NCBI RefSeq assembly: GCF_000003605.2
Contig: NW_003155766.1
Coordinates: forward strand, 7,395-30,718
Reading direction: 5' to 3'
Source: Saccoglossus kowalevskii
Taxonomy: Eukaryota; Hemichordata; Enteropneusta; Harrimaniidae
DNA length: 23,324 nt
Shown here: one piece after another, positions 1-23,324 of the stretch
How the letters are laid out: every line of letters starts with the position of its first letter
Numbering within the stretch: the stretch's first letter is position 1
The notes under the pieces: generated by a model
The model's database searches: none
What the model was told of the DNA's origin: nothing
What the model saw: the letters and a program-made list of their open reading frames with translations, nothing else
Program-made: the position numbers and the translations under genes

Positions 1-31
1 ACGGACTATTATTATGTTTATTATTTTCTAG

Positions 32-13954
<13,923 letters not shown>

Positions 13955-16900
13955 ACGACAACGTCAAATGTAAACGAGAAGATGTGAAAAAAGAGAAGGC
14001 ATGAACGAAAAATAACATCTAAAATGACAACCTATAGGGAAAGTTCACAGAACAGTGATATTGTTACCATGGTGACGTGTCATTGTTGATGAGAGCAGCA
14101 GCAGCATGTGATGATTGCATCACCCAAACCCTAAAGGGTAGAGATGCAGAGCTGGAAACGATAAGACGCTAATAATAACAAGAATGATTCTCAGAACAAA
14201 CGGTTAATTGGAAAATACTGATTAGGAATTAAAGAAGTTATTACAACTGCAACTTGGAAATATTTCATGAGAAAAACTATGCAATATTTGTAATATTGAT
14301 TGAGATAATTCATACAGGCTGATAGACAGAGAGAACGCAGGTGGACACACAGACAGGTGAACAGGAATACAGAGATTGTGAAAGTTGTATTGTAACAGTT
14401 AGACAAAGACTGATAATAGAATTTGTCGTTATGATTATTGAGTCATATTGAAGGAGCTGTTCACATACTCGGTACTGGTGTATCGATATTCATCTTTTTT
14501 CTGAATGCTAGCAAAAGTGACAATGAATCGTGTGTACCTGGGGACAATACAACTTTCAGAATGCTCTGTTAGGAGCAAGTTATAAACATCATGACCATAT
14601 TTTCTTTATTAGAAGCACATGGGGATAATAATCTCTCAGATCAACTCCAGTGTCGAGTAGACAAGTTTGGGGAAAACTGAATGATTCTAGATGTGAAAAA
14701 AGGGTATTCTGGTACTGGGTGATCATTTTAAAAATTATAATAGCTGGTATTAACATTTCAATTTTGAAGTCTGAAATTCAGAGATGCACCCATGGATACA
14801 AAATTTGTAGCGACGTTCTAGCATCATTTACGTCCATGGATTCATTAGAAATTAATTTGAGGGGACGTATTCTTCTGGCTCGGGATGTGCTTCTAGTAGA
14901 GAAGAGCATGGTTAAACTTGCTGTTACACCACGATAATGTCAGTATGGTAATGTTGCAGATGCTGATAAAACACTCAAAGCATCACCACTGCATCTCGAA
15001 TTCGCTCGACCACAAACGTTGCAGAGTTTGATTCAGAAACCAAAAACATGAAAACTAAAGTTCTAAAAAAAAAAGCTAATGCTTGCATTCATAACTTCCC
15101 TAGGTGTCAAGAAGGAGGTACACCCTCTCTGCGGTGGATTAACAGTAAAGAGTAGTACCGGTAATAAAAAAACAAAAAACAAAAAAACATGGTGGCCAAT
15201 ACATTGGTCTCATTACTATGTCAACCACACACACACATGGCTGACCCACACCATAGTCGAGTACAGATTATAAACTTAGATACAAGTGATTGGTATTCTG
15301 ATTAAACACCTACTTTTGTCACATTATGAATGTATGAATAGATTATTGCGCTTGAAGCAAAGCGCTTGTCAAAACCGATACACAGGGGGCAATTTCTGTA
15401 CTTTTAATTATCACGATGACTGACTGGCAAATGTTTGATAATATATTTTTGGCCTGAAATGTGAACTTTGGAAATACATTATTGGTTTGTTAGGTATACG
15501 ATTGTCAGAATCAGTACCTAAGATGGCTGGCCACTCTGCCGGGGAGTGGTTAAAATGGCCACTATTGGTTTATTAATCGTATGTTTTCATTTGTTCATAT
15601 ACCATTTCTTTCTTTTTTAACACAAAATGTGAAAATCCATCACTTGTCTTTTAAAAACAAAACATCCTGTGAAAAGTACATTCATAAGTCTTGATTGGTA
15701 TATTGCAGGAATACTTGGTGACCTTGGGCCAGTCATTGCTGATGTGTTGTGTTGTGGTGACGTGATGAATTATTTTATTTTAGTCTTATTTTATGCATTT
15801 GTTGCTTTGTTATAATTTTACCCAAATTCTCCTATCTTGTGAACATGGATTTATTGTTTTTGTCAGCTTTAGAACAATTTAAGTATTTTATTTGAAAAAT
15901 GTTTGAATTATAGAAAAGTACTAAAATATATAGAGATGTGAAATGTGCATCTGCTGTATTGACTCAGTGTTCTGTAATTCTCATTGTCTTGAATGTGATT
16001 CACGCATTGCATCATAGGAAAAAAATGTCATTTGCTTTCAACAATATGATTGTATTTCATCATCTCGGACATATTACTCAGAATGGTCGACAACACCATT
16101 TGTATTATGACGTTATTAGCCCGTTGCAGCATTTTGTCGAATACCAAATGTGTTGACTGCTGAAATTTTGAAAGTCGCGTGATCTCCATCGATTTAAACA
16201 GCTGCACACTGTATTCAAGAGACTGAGAATTGTTTGTGAACAAATTGAGATGAATTCTGCAACACTTGTAGTTTAAACTTTTTAAGCACCAAAGTCAACT
16301 TAAGCCACCTTCACAAAATATAACCCGCCTGATTTAATTCAAATTTTTTTTCAAAATATTCATCAAGACCTGCAGCCAATAGGAAATTGTCTGCTTCGTC
16401 CAAAATTCTAAAAAAAAACATCTAGAAACATCTTCAAAATTTGATGCTGTAAAGGTTAAACATTCAAACATGGTCAAAAATATTTTCGATGTGAAATGTT
16501 TTATTGAGAGATGATAGGGTTTTTGTTTTAGAAATGAACTCGCATAACATGACAATATTAGGAACATAACATTTGACACTGGGGAAGAAAAGGTATTTGA
16601 AATGAAAAAAAGGTAAAACTAGTAGAGAAATGTATTCAAGGGATGCATTTCCCAAATACGGCAGTAGTGATTTCAGATACATTTTTGTTCGTTTATAGAA
16701 ATGTACGTTTTCATAATTTCAGTGTTTTAGCGCACATTCTTATTCATGTATTCTGTAGATTTTAATCGCAACCAAACATTTTTTGTAAGTAAATACTTTA
16801 TTTTGCATGTGTGGATAAGTACACTTGTAAACAAATCTGATGTGGTTATTTTATGTACAAGTATACATTACACACCAATGCTAATTTGTTGTACCCCTTG

Positions 16901-18990
16901 TTGTCAAAATATGGTATTTGTAGAAAGAGTTAATACCTGGGGAGCGTAGTCTAGAATTGATTTCCAGAGGTTCAACACATCTAAAATAATCACTTATTAG
17001 CAGTGCAAATGTATTCAAAAGTTGCCAACTGCGACTGAATGCTTTCTGCTTAAATGATGCATGCTCAAAATGCAGGATTGGGACATACTCAATACTTGTA
17101 GCTTTCTGCAATCATAGTCATTTGTGTTATTTGTAGAAGTTTCAATGACATGGTAAATAGATTCTTGGCCATCCCTTTTTATATCACGTTATGCATTGTT
17201 GCAAAAACTTTTTTTGTCATTTGTAATTTTAAAAGTACAAAAATCTCCCATAATGCATTGCACATGTGAAGTAACATGCTCAGTAGTGCAACATTTGAAT
17301 TCAGCTTGAACTGCCTTTAAGTGTGCAGTATTGTCATCACTGTGCTCACTTGATTCAGATGCTTGTATTAAAGTCTGTGTTATTTCAGACCATTTGCACA
17401 AAATGAGACCAGTGGTTTGTTTTAATAGTAACCAATGTCGTGATCTTGTTTGGTGTGATTGGTCAGGTAATTACTTTTTCAAGCATACTTTAGGGAGGAG
17501 GGGAAGATGTGTTCTCCCATAATTGTTTTAATTGTCAGTTGCAGTGTAATTGTACTTTGTACCTTATAAATTTCTCACTTTTAACTCTTATTTTAATGTA
17601 CATGTTCTCCAGCATTCAAGCTTCATAATTGGATAGTCACCACCACATGGTAGTGCCCTGTACATTCTATTTGTTTACATGTTTTATTTCCAGTACTAAT
17701 TTAGGATAAATAGATGTTTTTACTCACTTTCGCTATTTTTTTAATTTTGTTTGACAACCTCAAGCAAAATTGTTTTTTTTTTCTCTGGTGGTAGCACAAT
17801 TCAGTGCGACTGATATAAATACTGACTAGTTTTGATTACAAGGCAGGCGTGATTACAAGGTTCTTTGCCCAAAAAACGCAACAGCTGTGACTGTGTTCTG
17901 AAACAAACTAAGTTAGTAGCTTCAGAGGACTGATCTAAGATTATTTTCCTCTTTGAGAGTAAAACTATGAATGACTGCTTCACCAATATAGATGTACTCT
18001 TATGGTTGTTTGCAGGTTTTTTAACGGATACACTGATTCCCATGATTTTTACACTATGGTTTTATTTTATGTTTTTCACAAAATTGACATAAAAAACATG
18101 GTCATGGAACTACTTTTAGTGTAAAAAAATGCTAAAAATACATTTAACATGGTTAAAATAATCTATTTTCCAATGACATATAGTGAACAAATAGCATATT
18201 TATAAGGTGGATAATTATTACTATTTGGATTACCATTTGTTCTCGAAATAATGCCTTTATACCTGATTAAAACATTCAAAAGGCTATGGCAAATATCCAA
18301 AGCTATAATTAAGGACCACTTTTGAAACCACAATTTTCACCATATTTAAGAGGTCAAATGCCTGCAAACAACCTTAAACTAACATCTGTAATAATTGTTA
18401 ATCAGTTGAATACTTGCAAAATAAGTCCAGTCAGATATATCTTGTTAATGATCGTTGTGATAGCTGCGCTATGAGCATCTTTCAAATCTGTATGATTTGA
18501 TGTACGCCAGGGTATTATTGCCATAATCTGTAGTTATATTCATTTTGTTAATATCGTGTGAAATACCATCTCCCAGATTTTTCTACAGAACCATACATGA
18601 AATACATATTTACTTTATTTAAGTTACAAAATCACATCTACATGTACTTCCAGTTTAAAATTTAGGGCTAGAAATTAAACCAATGTATGCTTTGAAAAAA
18701 AATAGTATGTGTGTTAAAGCATCAACCGCTTCTGTGCCATGTCGATTTGTAAAATCTGTTTACATGAATTTCAAATTAATTTATTTGCTTATCGGTGCTT
18801 GAATATTGGCTCATCATACTTACCGCAAAGTGTTAATACAAATAAGTGTTTGGTACCCTTCTGTAGAAGTTAACTTCTTACAGTCAGAACGGTTTACTCT
18901 TAATTTTAAGCTACAGTGTTGCATGTATACCTTGTTTCCCAGCTTGCATAGTCTGTTGCTGATGTCCAATAAATTTGGTTTGCTTTAAAT
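13955..18990 (+). other. UPF1: Probable long UPF1 3' UTR
   Basis: No coding frame, splice structure or repeat element of the kinds seen in the introns was found across this 5 kb. The first convincing polyadenylation signal with a T/G-rich follower is AATAAA at 18968-18973. An earlier AATAAA at 15163 sits inside an A-rich run and is a weaker candidate, which would give a 1.2-kb UTR. Calling the whole stretch UTR is inference; part could be intergenic. Confidence 0.5.
18968..18973 (+). promoter_or_regulatory. Candidate UPF1 polyadenylation signal (AATAAA)
   Basis: AATAAA in the context GTCCAATAAATTTGG, followed within 15-45 bases by TATGTATATTGTCTTATTG, a T/G-rich downstream element. Sequence beyond it changes to a tandem repeat, consistent with the end of a transcription unit. 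Confidence 0.55.
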
Positions 18991-19071
18991 AAGTATGTAT
19001 ATTGTCTTATTGATGCAGCTGTCAACTCTAAACAATGACCCCCACCCTTCTTGTATCCTGGAATCTATTCC

Positions 19072-19440
19072 AGTAGTATCATGGTACAGTGCTTGTATCT
19101 CCTTACCCAATCAGTAGTATCATGGTACAGTGCTTGTATCTCCTTACCCAATCAGTAGTATCAAGGTACAGTGCTTGTATCTCCTTACCCAATCAGTAGT
19201 ATCAAGGTACAGTGCTTGTATCTCCTTACCCAATCAGTAGTATCAAGGTACAGTGCTTGTATCTCCTTACCCAATCAGTAGTATCAAGGTACAGTGCTTG
19301 TATCTCCTTACCCAATCAGTAGTATCAAGGTACAGTGCTTGTATCTCCTTACCCAATCAGTAGTATCAAGGTACAGTGCTTGTATCTCCTTACCCAATCA
19401 GTAGTATCAAGGTACAGTGCTTGTATCTCCTTACCCAATC
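19072..19440 (+). repeat. Minisatellite, 41 bp x 9
   Basis: Exactly nine 41-bp units beginning AGTAGTATCA and ending CTCCTTACCCAATC. The only variant seen is a T/A at the 11th base: units 1-2 read ATCATGGTAC and units 3-9 read ATCAAGGTAC. A degenerate half-unit (CTTGTATCCTGG) precedes it at about 19050. The near-perfect identity implies recent expansion. It lies in the intergenic gap. Confidence 0.95.
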
Positions 19441-20640
19441 AGATTTATGCTAAAATACTTGGCTTGTTCCAATAATATACGAATTGTCATGTACAGACCC
19501 ACCAAGATAAAAAAAAAAAAAATGCCATGTCTGTTTGTAAAGGCTTGTTCAATAACGTGCCTTAGGTGAACTGTCCTGTTACTAATTAACGTACAGCCCA
19601 AATGTCTCAGTTTTCAACTTTGACACGAGACTGAGAACAAAGCTCAGTAGATTGAAATGTTAATTCCCCATTTTAAACACCCCAGAGATGAGGGCGCTCT
19701 TCAGTCATCAGAGCATTGACATTTATTAGCACATGTACTTTCAAACCATTTGGCCATAAAACTTAACTTCAAAGACCATTCAATACTGGACAAATTTAGA
19801 CGGATATCTCCATGAGAGGATGTACCTTTAAGCTTTTCAAAGGATTTGATTTGAAAAAAATAGTATTTGAATCTTGTTTAGAACTACAGCAGGAATCATT
19901 TTCGTACCGACACACGTTTTATTCAGCAGTTAGACTTACAGTAATCCATGGACCTTTAAACTCCTTGGGTCAACGTCGAGTTGCTTGCCACCCTGCTCTT
20001 GTCCAAGTGATGCAGTGAGCATTATACAAACATTAGCACATGTTCAGGTGTCGGTACCATGTGTATCCATGACAATGCCGACTGCACAAAATACAACTTC
20101 TAATACAGCGGGTACTGGCCAACTGACTATCAACAAAAACGTCATCTAAATTGCTGCAATCCCTTAAATTCAAGATATTTCAAATCTATGGTAATAGTGC
20201 CTCCTACTAAGGTACAATGTATACTGGTATATACAGACATGTATACAGGTACGTTACTAAGTATCAAATCAATCTGAGTAGGTTTTTTAGGAAGTCTTTT
20301 AAAGGTAGCAATAATCAAACTATTCAGCAATTTACATGAAACTATTGATCAATTTTAAATACATTTATCAAGAAATACATCACATGTACTTTGTTGCACC
20401 TCTAAACATGTAATCAGCATTTGCCAATGCAAATATGCAAGGAATACTTGCAATAACAGTAGGGTACCAAAGTTATTTTCACTTGTCGTGCTAGCCCTGC
20501 TGCATTACCAATTGAAATTTTCCACAACCAGGGAAAGTCATTTGACGACTGTTATTGGCGAGAAAAATTGGTCAACACAATTTTTTCCCCTCCAGTAAAC
20601 ACATTGAAAGAAACATAACAGAAATAGGCCAGATATTCAA
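19441..20640. other. Intergenic spacer between UPF1 and RPS6 3' ends
   Basis: It contains an A14 run (19509-19522) and AT-rich sequence. Open frames here (for example 19812-20018) have no recognisable family and no splice context. I see no RNA gene or mobile element. Confidence 0.5.
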
Positions 20641-20642
20641 CT

Positions 20643-20648
20643 TTTATT
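20643..20648 (-). promoter_or_regulatory. RPS6 polyadenylation signal (AATAAA, - strand)
   Basis: TTTATT on the + strand, reading AATAAA on the - strand, 30 bases past the RPS6 stop. This predicts a very short 3' UTR, typical of ribosomal protein mRNAs. Confidence 0.75.
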
Positions 20649-20677
20649 TCGTAAATATTGCAGTATATTTAACATTT

Positions 20678-20931
20678 TTATTTCGACTTAGACTTAGACT
20701 TAGATGTTGATTCCCTGATGGATTCTCTCATAGAAGCTGATCTCTTGCGCTTCAATACTGCCTCACGCTTTTCTTTTGCCCTCTGTGCCAATAATTTGGC
20801 ATATTCAGCGGCGTCTTCCTTACCCTTGATAGCCCTGCGTTTCTTAAGAGCTAGGCGGTGGCGTTTCCGTTGTAGCACAACTGGTGTTATCAGTCTTTGA
20901 ATCTTGGGAGCCTTGGTCTTTGGTTTTCTCC
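20678..20931 (-). CDS. RPS6: RPS6 terminal exon with phosphorylated tail
   Basis: The acceptor TTTGACAG ends at 20932. The split Gly is followed by [20 protein letters not shown] and ends TSKSKSKSK, then TAA at 20680-20678. The tail [10 protein letters not shown] corresponds to the vertebrate RRRLSSLRAS S6-kinase sites, with serines spaced SAS and extra serines in the SK repeat. The ATG-like start of the open frame lies in the intron and is not used. Confidence 0.96.
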
Positions 20932-22577
20932 CTGTCAAATATTTAAGAATGAAATGATTGTCAACCTAATGTTTCCACCCACTAAACCTCCCTATCAATG
21001 GGGGAACATACTATATTCTGCTCAGTGATATTTACTAATCAATATTCATGATAATATAGCAAAACTAACAAATATTACCTGGTGAAGAATTTAATAAGTG
21101 GTAGTCAAACATATTAGACAAAAACCCTTTTTCGAATAAACTGTTTTAATTTTGAGAGACAAATTTTCACATAATTTTTGACAGTGAACATTTCTCTGGA
21201 GTCCAAATGACAGTAACTTGCTAACTGCCTTAATGAATGTCATAAAATCCTTAATCTTCGTAATTCATAACATAAAATTATATGGTTTACAGTACTGTAA
21301 TCTTTTTAACAGCATTTTTTGGCACCGATATTTTGGTGCAATAGTTTATTCTTGCATGAATGTAGTTAATCACTGTCTACTGATCCAATTGGCACTACTT
21401 TGAAAACAAGCCATGCATGGCACAGTCCCAGTTATCAAATTTATAATGTATAGATTTATTTATAGTAACCATAGATTGAACATAAACATGTCAGAGCTAT
21501 GGATCCAGGAGCTGATGCTTGATTATAATGATTTGTTTTAACATGAAAATTCAGTATCTGATCCAAGTACATATCCATATTGAGAGATTGCCCTGGAACA
21601 GCATTAATTAAAATGGCTACCATTTGGCGATTTTGAATCAGACAGTCAAACCAATACATCTGTATATCTACGAAATGATGTATAATGAATATTTAAACAT
21701 AATCTGTCAGAGCAAGTCAGTTATATGGTATTAGAACCACATTCATTAAAACAAAGTGGCCACCAGTCAGTAATTGTAAGGTCCCATAATGTCTAATGTA
21801 TATACCAAGTTTGAACAAAACCCATTTTAAAACAGTCGAGAAATGCTTGATTTCGTTGATTTTCCAGCACAAAAATGGCAGCCATTCGGCCATCTTGAAT
21901 CAGATCGTGAAAAAAAATTAATGTGCACATGTATAATATTATGCATGTGTGAAGTTTAAATGTAATCAGTCCAGGCATGTCTAAGATGTAGGTCTGAACA
22001 CACAAAAAGGTCAATCCATAAGTCCTTCTTTCAGACAGTGTCCGAACAGGGACTAACAAATGCATTGCATCATGGGAAAAAGAAGAGGTACAGCATGCAA
22101 ATCAATATAATTTCAGCAGAGGAAAAAATTTACAATGGAAAGTCTTTCCTTGGCCGATAATAATACACATCTTCCCTCATTTTACAAGACCGTTCCTAAT
22201 CAAAAGAATATTTTGCATTGTATGAACACCAAATATAATGACCTTGAAAGTCATTGCTGAAACAAATAGAAACCATCTACATTTGAAATATTTAAAAAAA
22301 ATATTGAGTGGTGGTGGGTTTTCACCAGTTGTAATAAAATTCCAACTAACATGGCAGAACGTGCTCTATATACCAATTTCTTTCAGCAGACGATCGTGAT
22401 CCATTTTTCGTCTATCACTTTACATACCTTCTTTTTCAGGAAGAGGACGTTTCACAACATACTGACGTACATCATCTTTTTTGTCTAAATTGAAGAGTTT
22501 TTTTATTTTACTGGCTCTCTTTGGACCAAGACGACGTGGGATAGTGGTGTCGGTTAGCCCAGGAATATCAGCATCAC
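20678..22577 (-). CDS. RPS6: Ribosomal protein S6 (eS6), last two coding exons, 5'-partial
   Basis: eS6 is a 40S subunit protein whose C-terminal tail is phosphorylated by S6 kinases downstream of TOR. Two exons are visible, 22577-22428 and 20931-20678, joined in phase 1 across a 1,496-bp intron. They give about 134 residues of a protein usually near 249. Conserved landmarks are [37 protein letters not shown] and [20 protein letters not shown], then [11 protein letters not shown] and the basic Ser-rich tail [20 protein letters not shown]. Upstream exons lie beyond the right edge. Splice sites are GTATGT and TTGACAG, with acceptor TTTTCACAG for the upstream exon. The gene converges on UPF1. 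Confidence 0.97.
20932..22427 (-). other. RPS6 last intron
   Basis: A 1,496-bp intron. A repeat element occupies 21405-22056. The flanks (20932-21400 and 22057-22427) are AT-rich. I looked for box C/D snoRNA signatures, common in ribosomal protein introns, and found no pair with convincing spacing. Confidence 0.6.
21405..22056 (-). mobile_element. Family-1 HINE/pearl-like element, copy D (RPS6 last intron)
   Basis: On the - strand the 5' end (22056 downward) reads TTAGTCCCTGTTCGGAC, loop, GTCTG-aa-AGAAGGACT, the same hairpin plan as copies A and B with substitutions. The body has units with AAAATGG(C/T)(A/T)(G/A)CCATT-type landmarks near 21610, 21757 and 21873. The 3' end is arm AACTGGGACT (21433-21424), hairpin GCCAT gc ATGGC (21421-21410) and TTGTT (21409-21405). 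The 3' stem differs from copies A and B by paired changes. It has the same orientation as RPS6. Confidence 0.75.
22428..22577 (-). CDS. RPS6: RPS6 penultimate coding exon
   Basis: The acceptor CACAG on the - strand ends at 22578. The exon starts with GT, completing a split codon (probably Gly), then [40 protein letters not shown] and VKRPLPEKE plus one base. The donor AAG|GTATGT begins at 22427. The poly-T tract before the acceptor translates as Phe in the open frame and is not coding. Confidence 0.95.
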
Positions 22578-22652
22578 CTGTGAAAAAAAACAAAAAAAAC
22601 ACGCGATTCAATTCCTGATGTTCAAACAGGTCAATAAATTCACACCACAGCC

Positions 22653-23115
22653 AACAAGCCAAGCATGGCACAGTCCTTGTTAGTTATCAAAGTTGTATTA
22701 TTTTGTTTATAGTAACATAGTACAATACTTGAGAGACATTGCCCTGGAACATCATTAATTAAAACAAAATAGCCACCAGTAAGCCATTTTTAATCCGATA
22801 TGAAAAACAAAATGACATGCATTAGGGACCAATAATGTCTAATGTATGTACTAAGTTTGAACAAAATCTATATAACAATTGACATCTGTTTCCAGAAAGC
22901 CAGAAATGCTAGATTTTTTTTCAGCACAAAAATGGCCACCATTTGACCATTTTGAATTGGATCCTCAAACCAATATGTCTGTATATCTATGAGATGATGT
23001 ATAATGAATATTTAAAATTTAAACATAATCAGTCAAAGCATTTCAGAGATATGGCAATAGAACCACATTCATTAATACTAAATGGCCACCATTTGAATCT
23101 GTTCTGAAAAACAAA
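22653..23115 (-). mobile_element. Family-1 HINE/pearl-like element, copy E, 5' end not resolved (RPS6 upstream intron)
   Basis: Read on the - strand, its 3' end is arm AACAAGGACT (22681-22672), hairpin GCCA tgct TGGC (22669-22658) and TTGTT (22657-22653). The body shares long phrases with copy D, such as ATTGCCCTGGAACA-CATTAA (+ strand, 22739 versus 21587) and AGAACCACATTCATTA (23060 versus 21733). A 5' AGTCCCC hairpin is missing, perhaps displaced by unrelated sequence from about 23115. Same orientation as RPS6. Confidence 0.65.
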
Positions 23116-23150
23116 ATCAGGGGTTGCATTAGTGTTCGATAATGTGGAGT

Positions 23151-23206
23151 CCCTGGGACCCACCCCTTATAAAATGTGTGGGTCCCTTAAAAATATGTGG
23201 GGTCCC
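23151..23206. repeat. GGGACCCAC / GTGGGTCCC short inverted and direct repeats
   Basis: GGGACCCAC (23155-23163), its complement GTGGGTCCC (23178-23186) and a near direct copy GTGGGGTCCC (23197-23206). It lies in the RPS6 intron next to the unresolved 5' end of copy E and may belong to another repeat truncating it. The rest of 23116-23324 shows nothing recognisable. Confidence 0.5.
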
Positions 23207-23324
23207 TGCCGCTACCGCACTTTATTTTTCTAAAATTGTTTTTTGCACGAACTATTACACAATAAACATACAGGCATTAATCACATTTATATTGTACTTT
23301 ATTTACATGTTCATTCCAGCCTTT

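Noticed and set aside
14650-14937. 95-codon open frame downstream of UPF1
   Set aside because: No recognisable family, no splice or promoter context, and it lies within the probable 3' UTR.
19072-19440. Regularly repeated units suggestive of a CRISPR array
   Set aside because: Units are contiguous 41-bp copies with no unique spacers, in a eukaryotic genome.
20718-20900. + strand frame opposite the RPS6 terminal exon
   Set aside because: It is the antisense shadow of conserved RPS6 coding sequence.

Overview
The window is nuclear DNA of an intron-rich invertebrate animal. It carries two housekeeping genes that converge tail to tail. On the + strand are the last 17 coding exons of UPF1 (RENT1), the ATP-dependent RNA helicase of nonsense-mediated mRNA decay (NMD). 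They run from base 32 to the stop codon ending at 13954, with about 904 residues visible; the N-terminus and most of the Cys/His-rich domain lie off the left edge. On the - strand are the last two coding exons of ribosomal protein S6 (22577-22428 and 20931-20678); the rest of RPS6 lies off the right edge. All UPF1 and RPS6 splice junctions were checked by reading frame, and each joins into a protein colinear with the animal family.

Layout: 1-13954 UPF1 exons and introns. 13955 to about 18990 is probably one very long UPF1 3' UTR, ending near an AATAAA at 18968. About 18990-20640 is intergenic and holds a 41-bp x 9 minisatellite. 20643-22577 is the RPS6 end. 22578-23324 is an upstream RPS6 intron.

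The most interesting material is in the introns. At least six repeat elements (five of one family, one of a second family unrelated in sequence) share one plan: a start at TTAG, a 5' GC-rich hairpin, a GTCC-rich microsatellite, internal tandem units (about 157-160 bp in the clearest copies, 120-145 bp in one), a single 3' arm complementary to the 5' hairpin, a short 3' hairpin whose stem changes by compensating substitutions, and a TTGTT end. This resembles the non-autonomous Helentron-type (HINE) or 'pearl' elements known from bivalve molluscs. All six, plus one fragment, lie in the same orientation as the host transcript. UPF1 intron 3 also holds an antisense fragment of the 28S rRNA peptidyl-transferase region, and a perfect 16-bp hairpin.

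Organism: certainly a metazoan. The repeat architecture favours a mollusc, perhaps a bivalve, but this is inference. UPF1 and RPS6 act in the same broad process (translation and its quality control), but nothing suggests co-regulation beyond their convergent placement. No autonomous transposase, tRNA or CRISPR array was seen.
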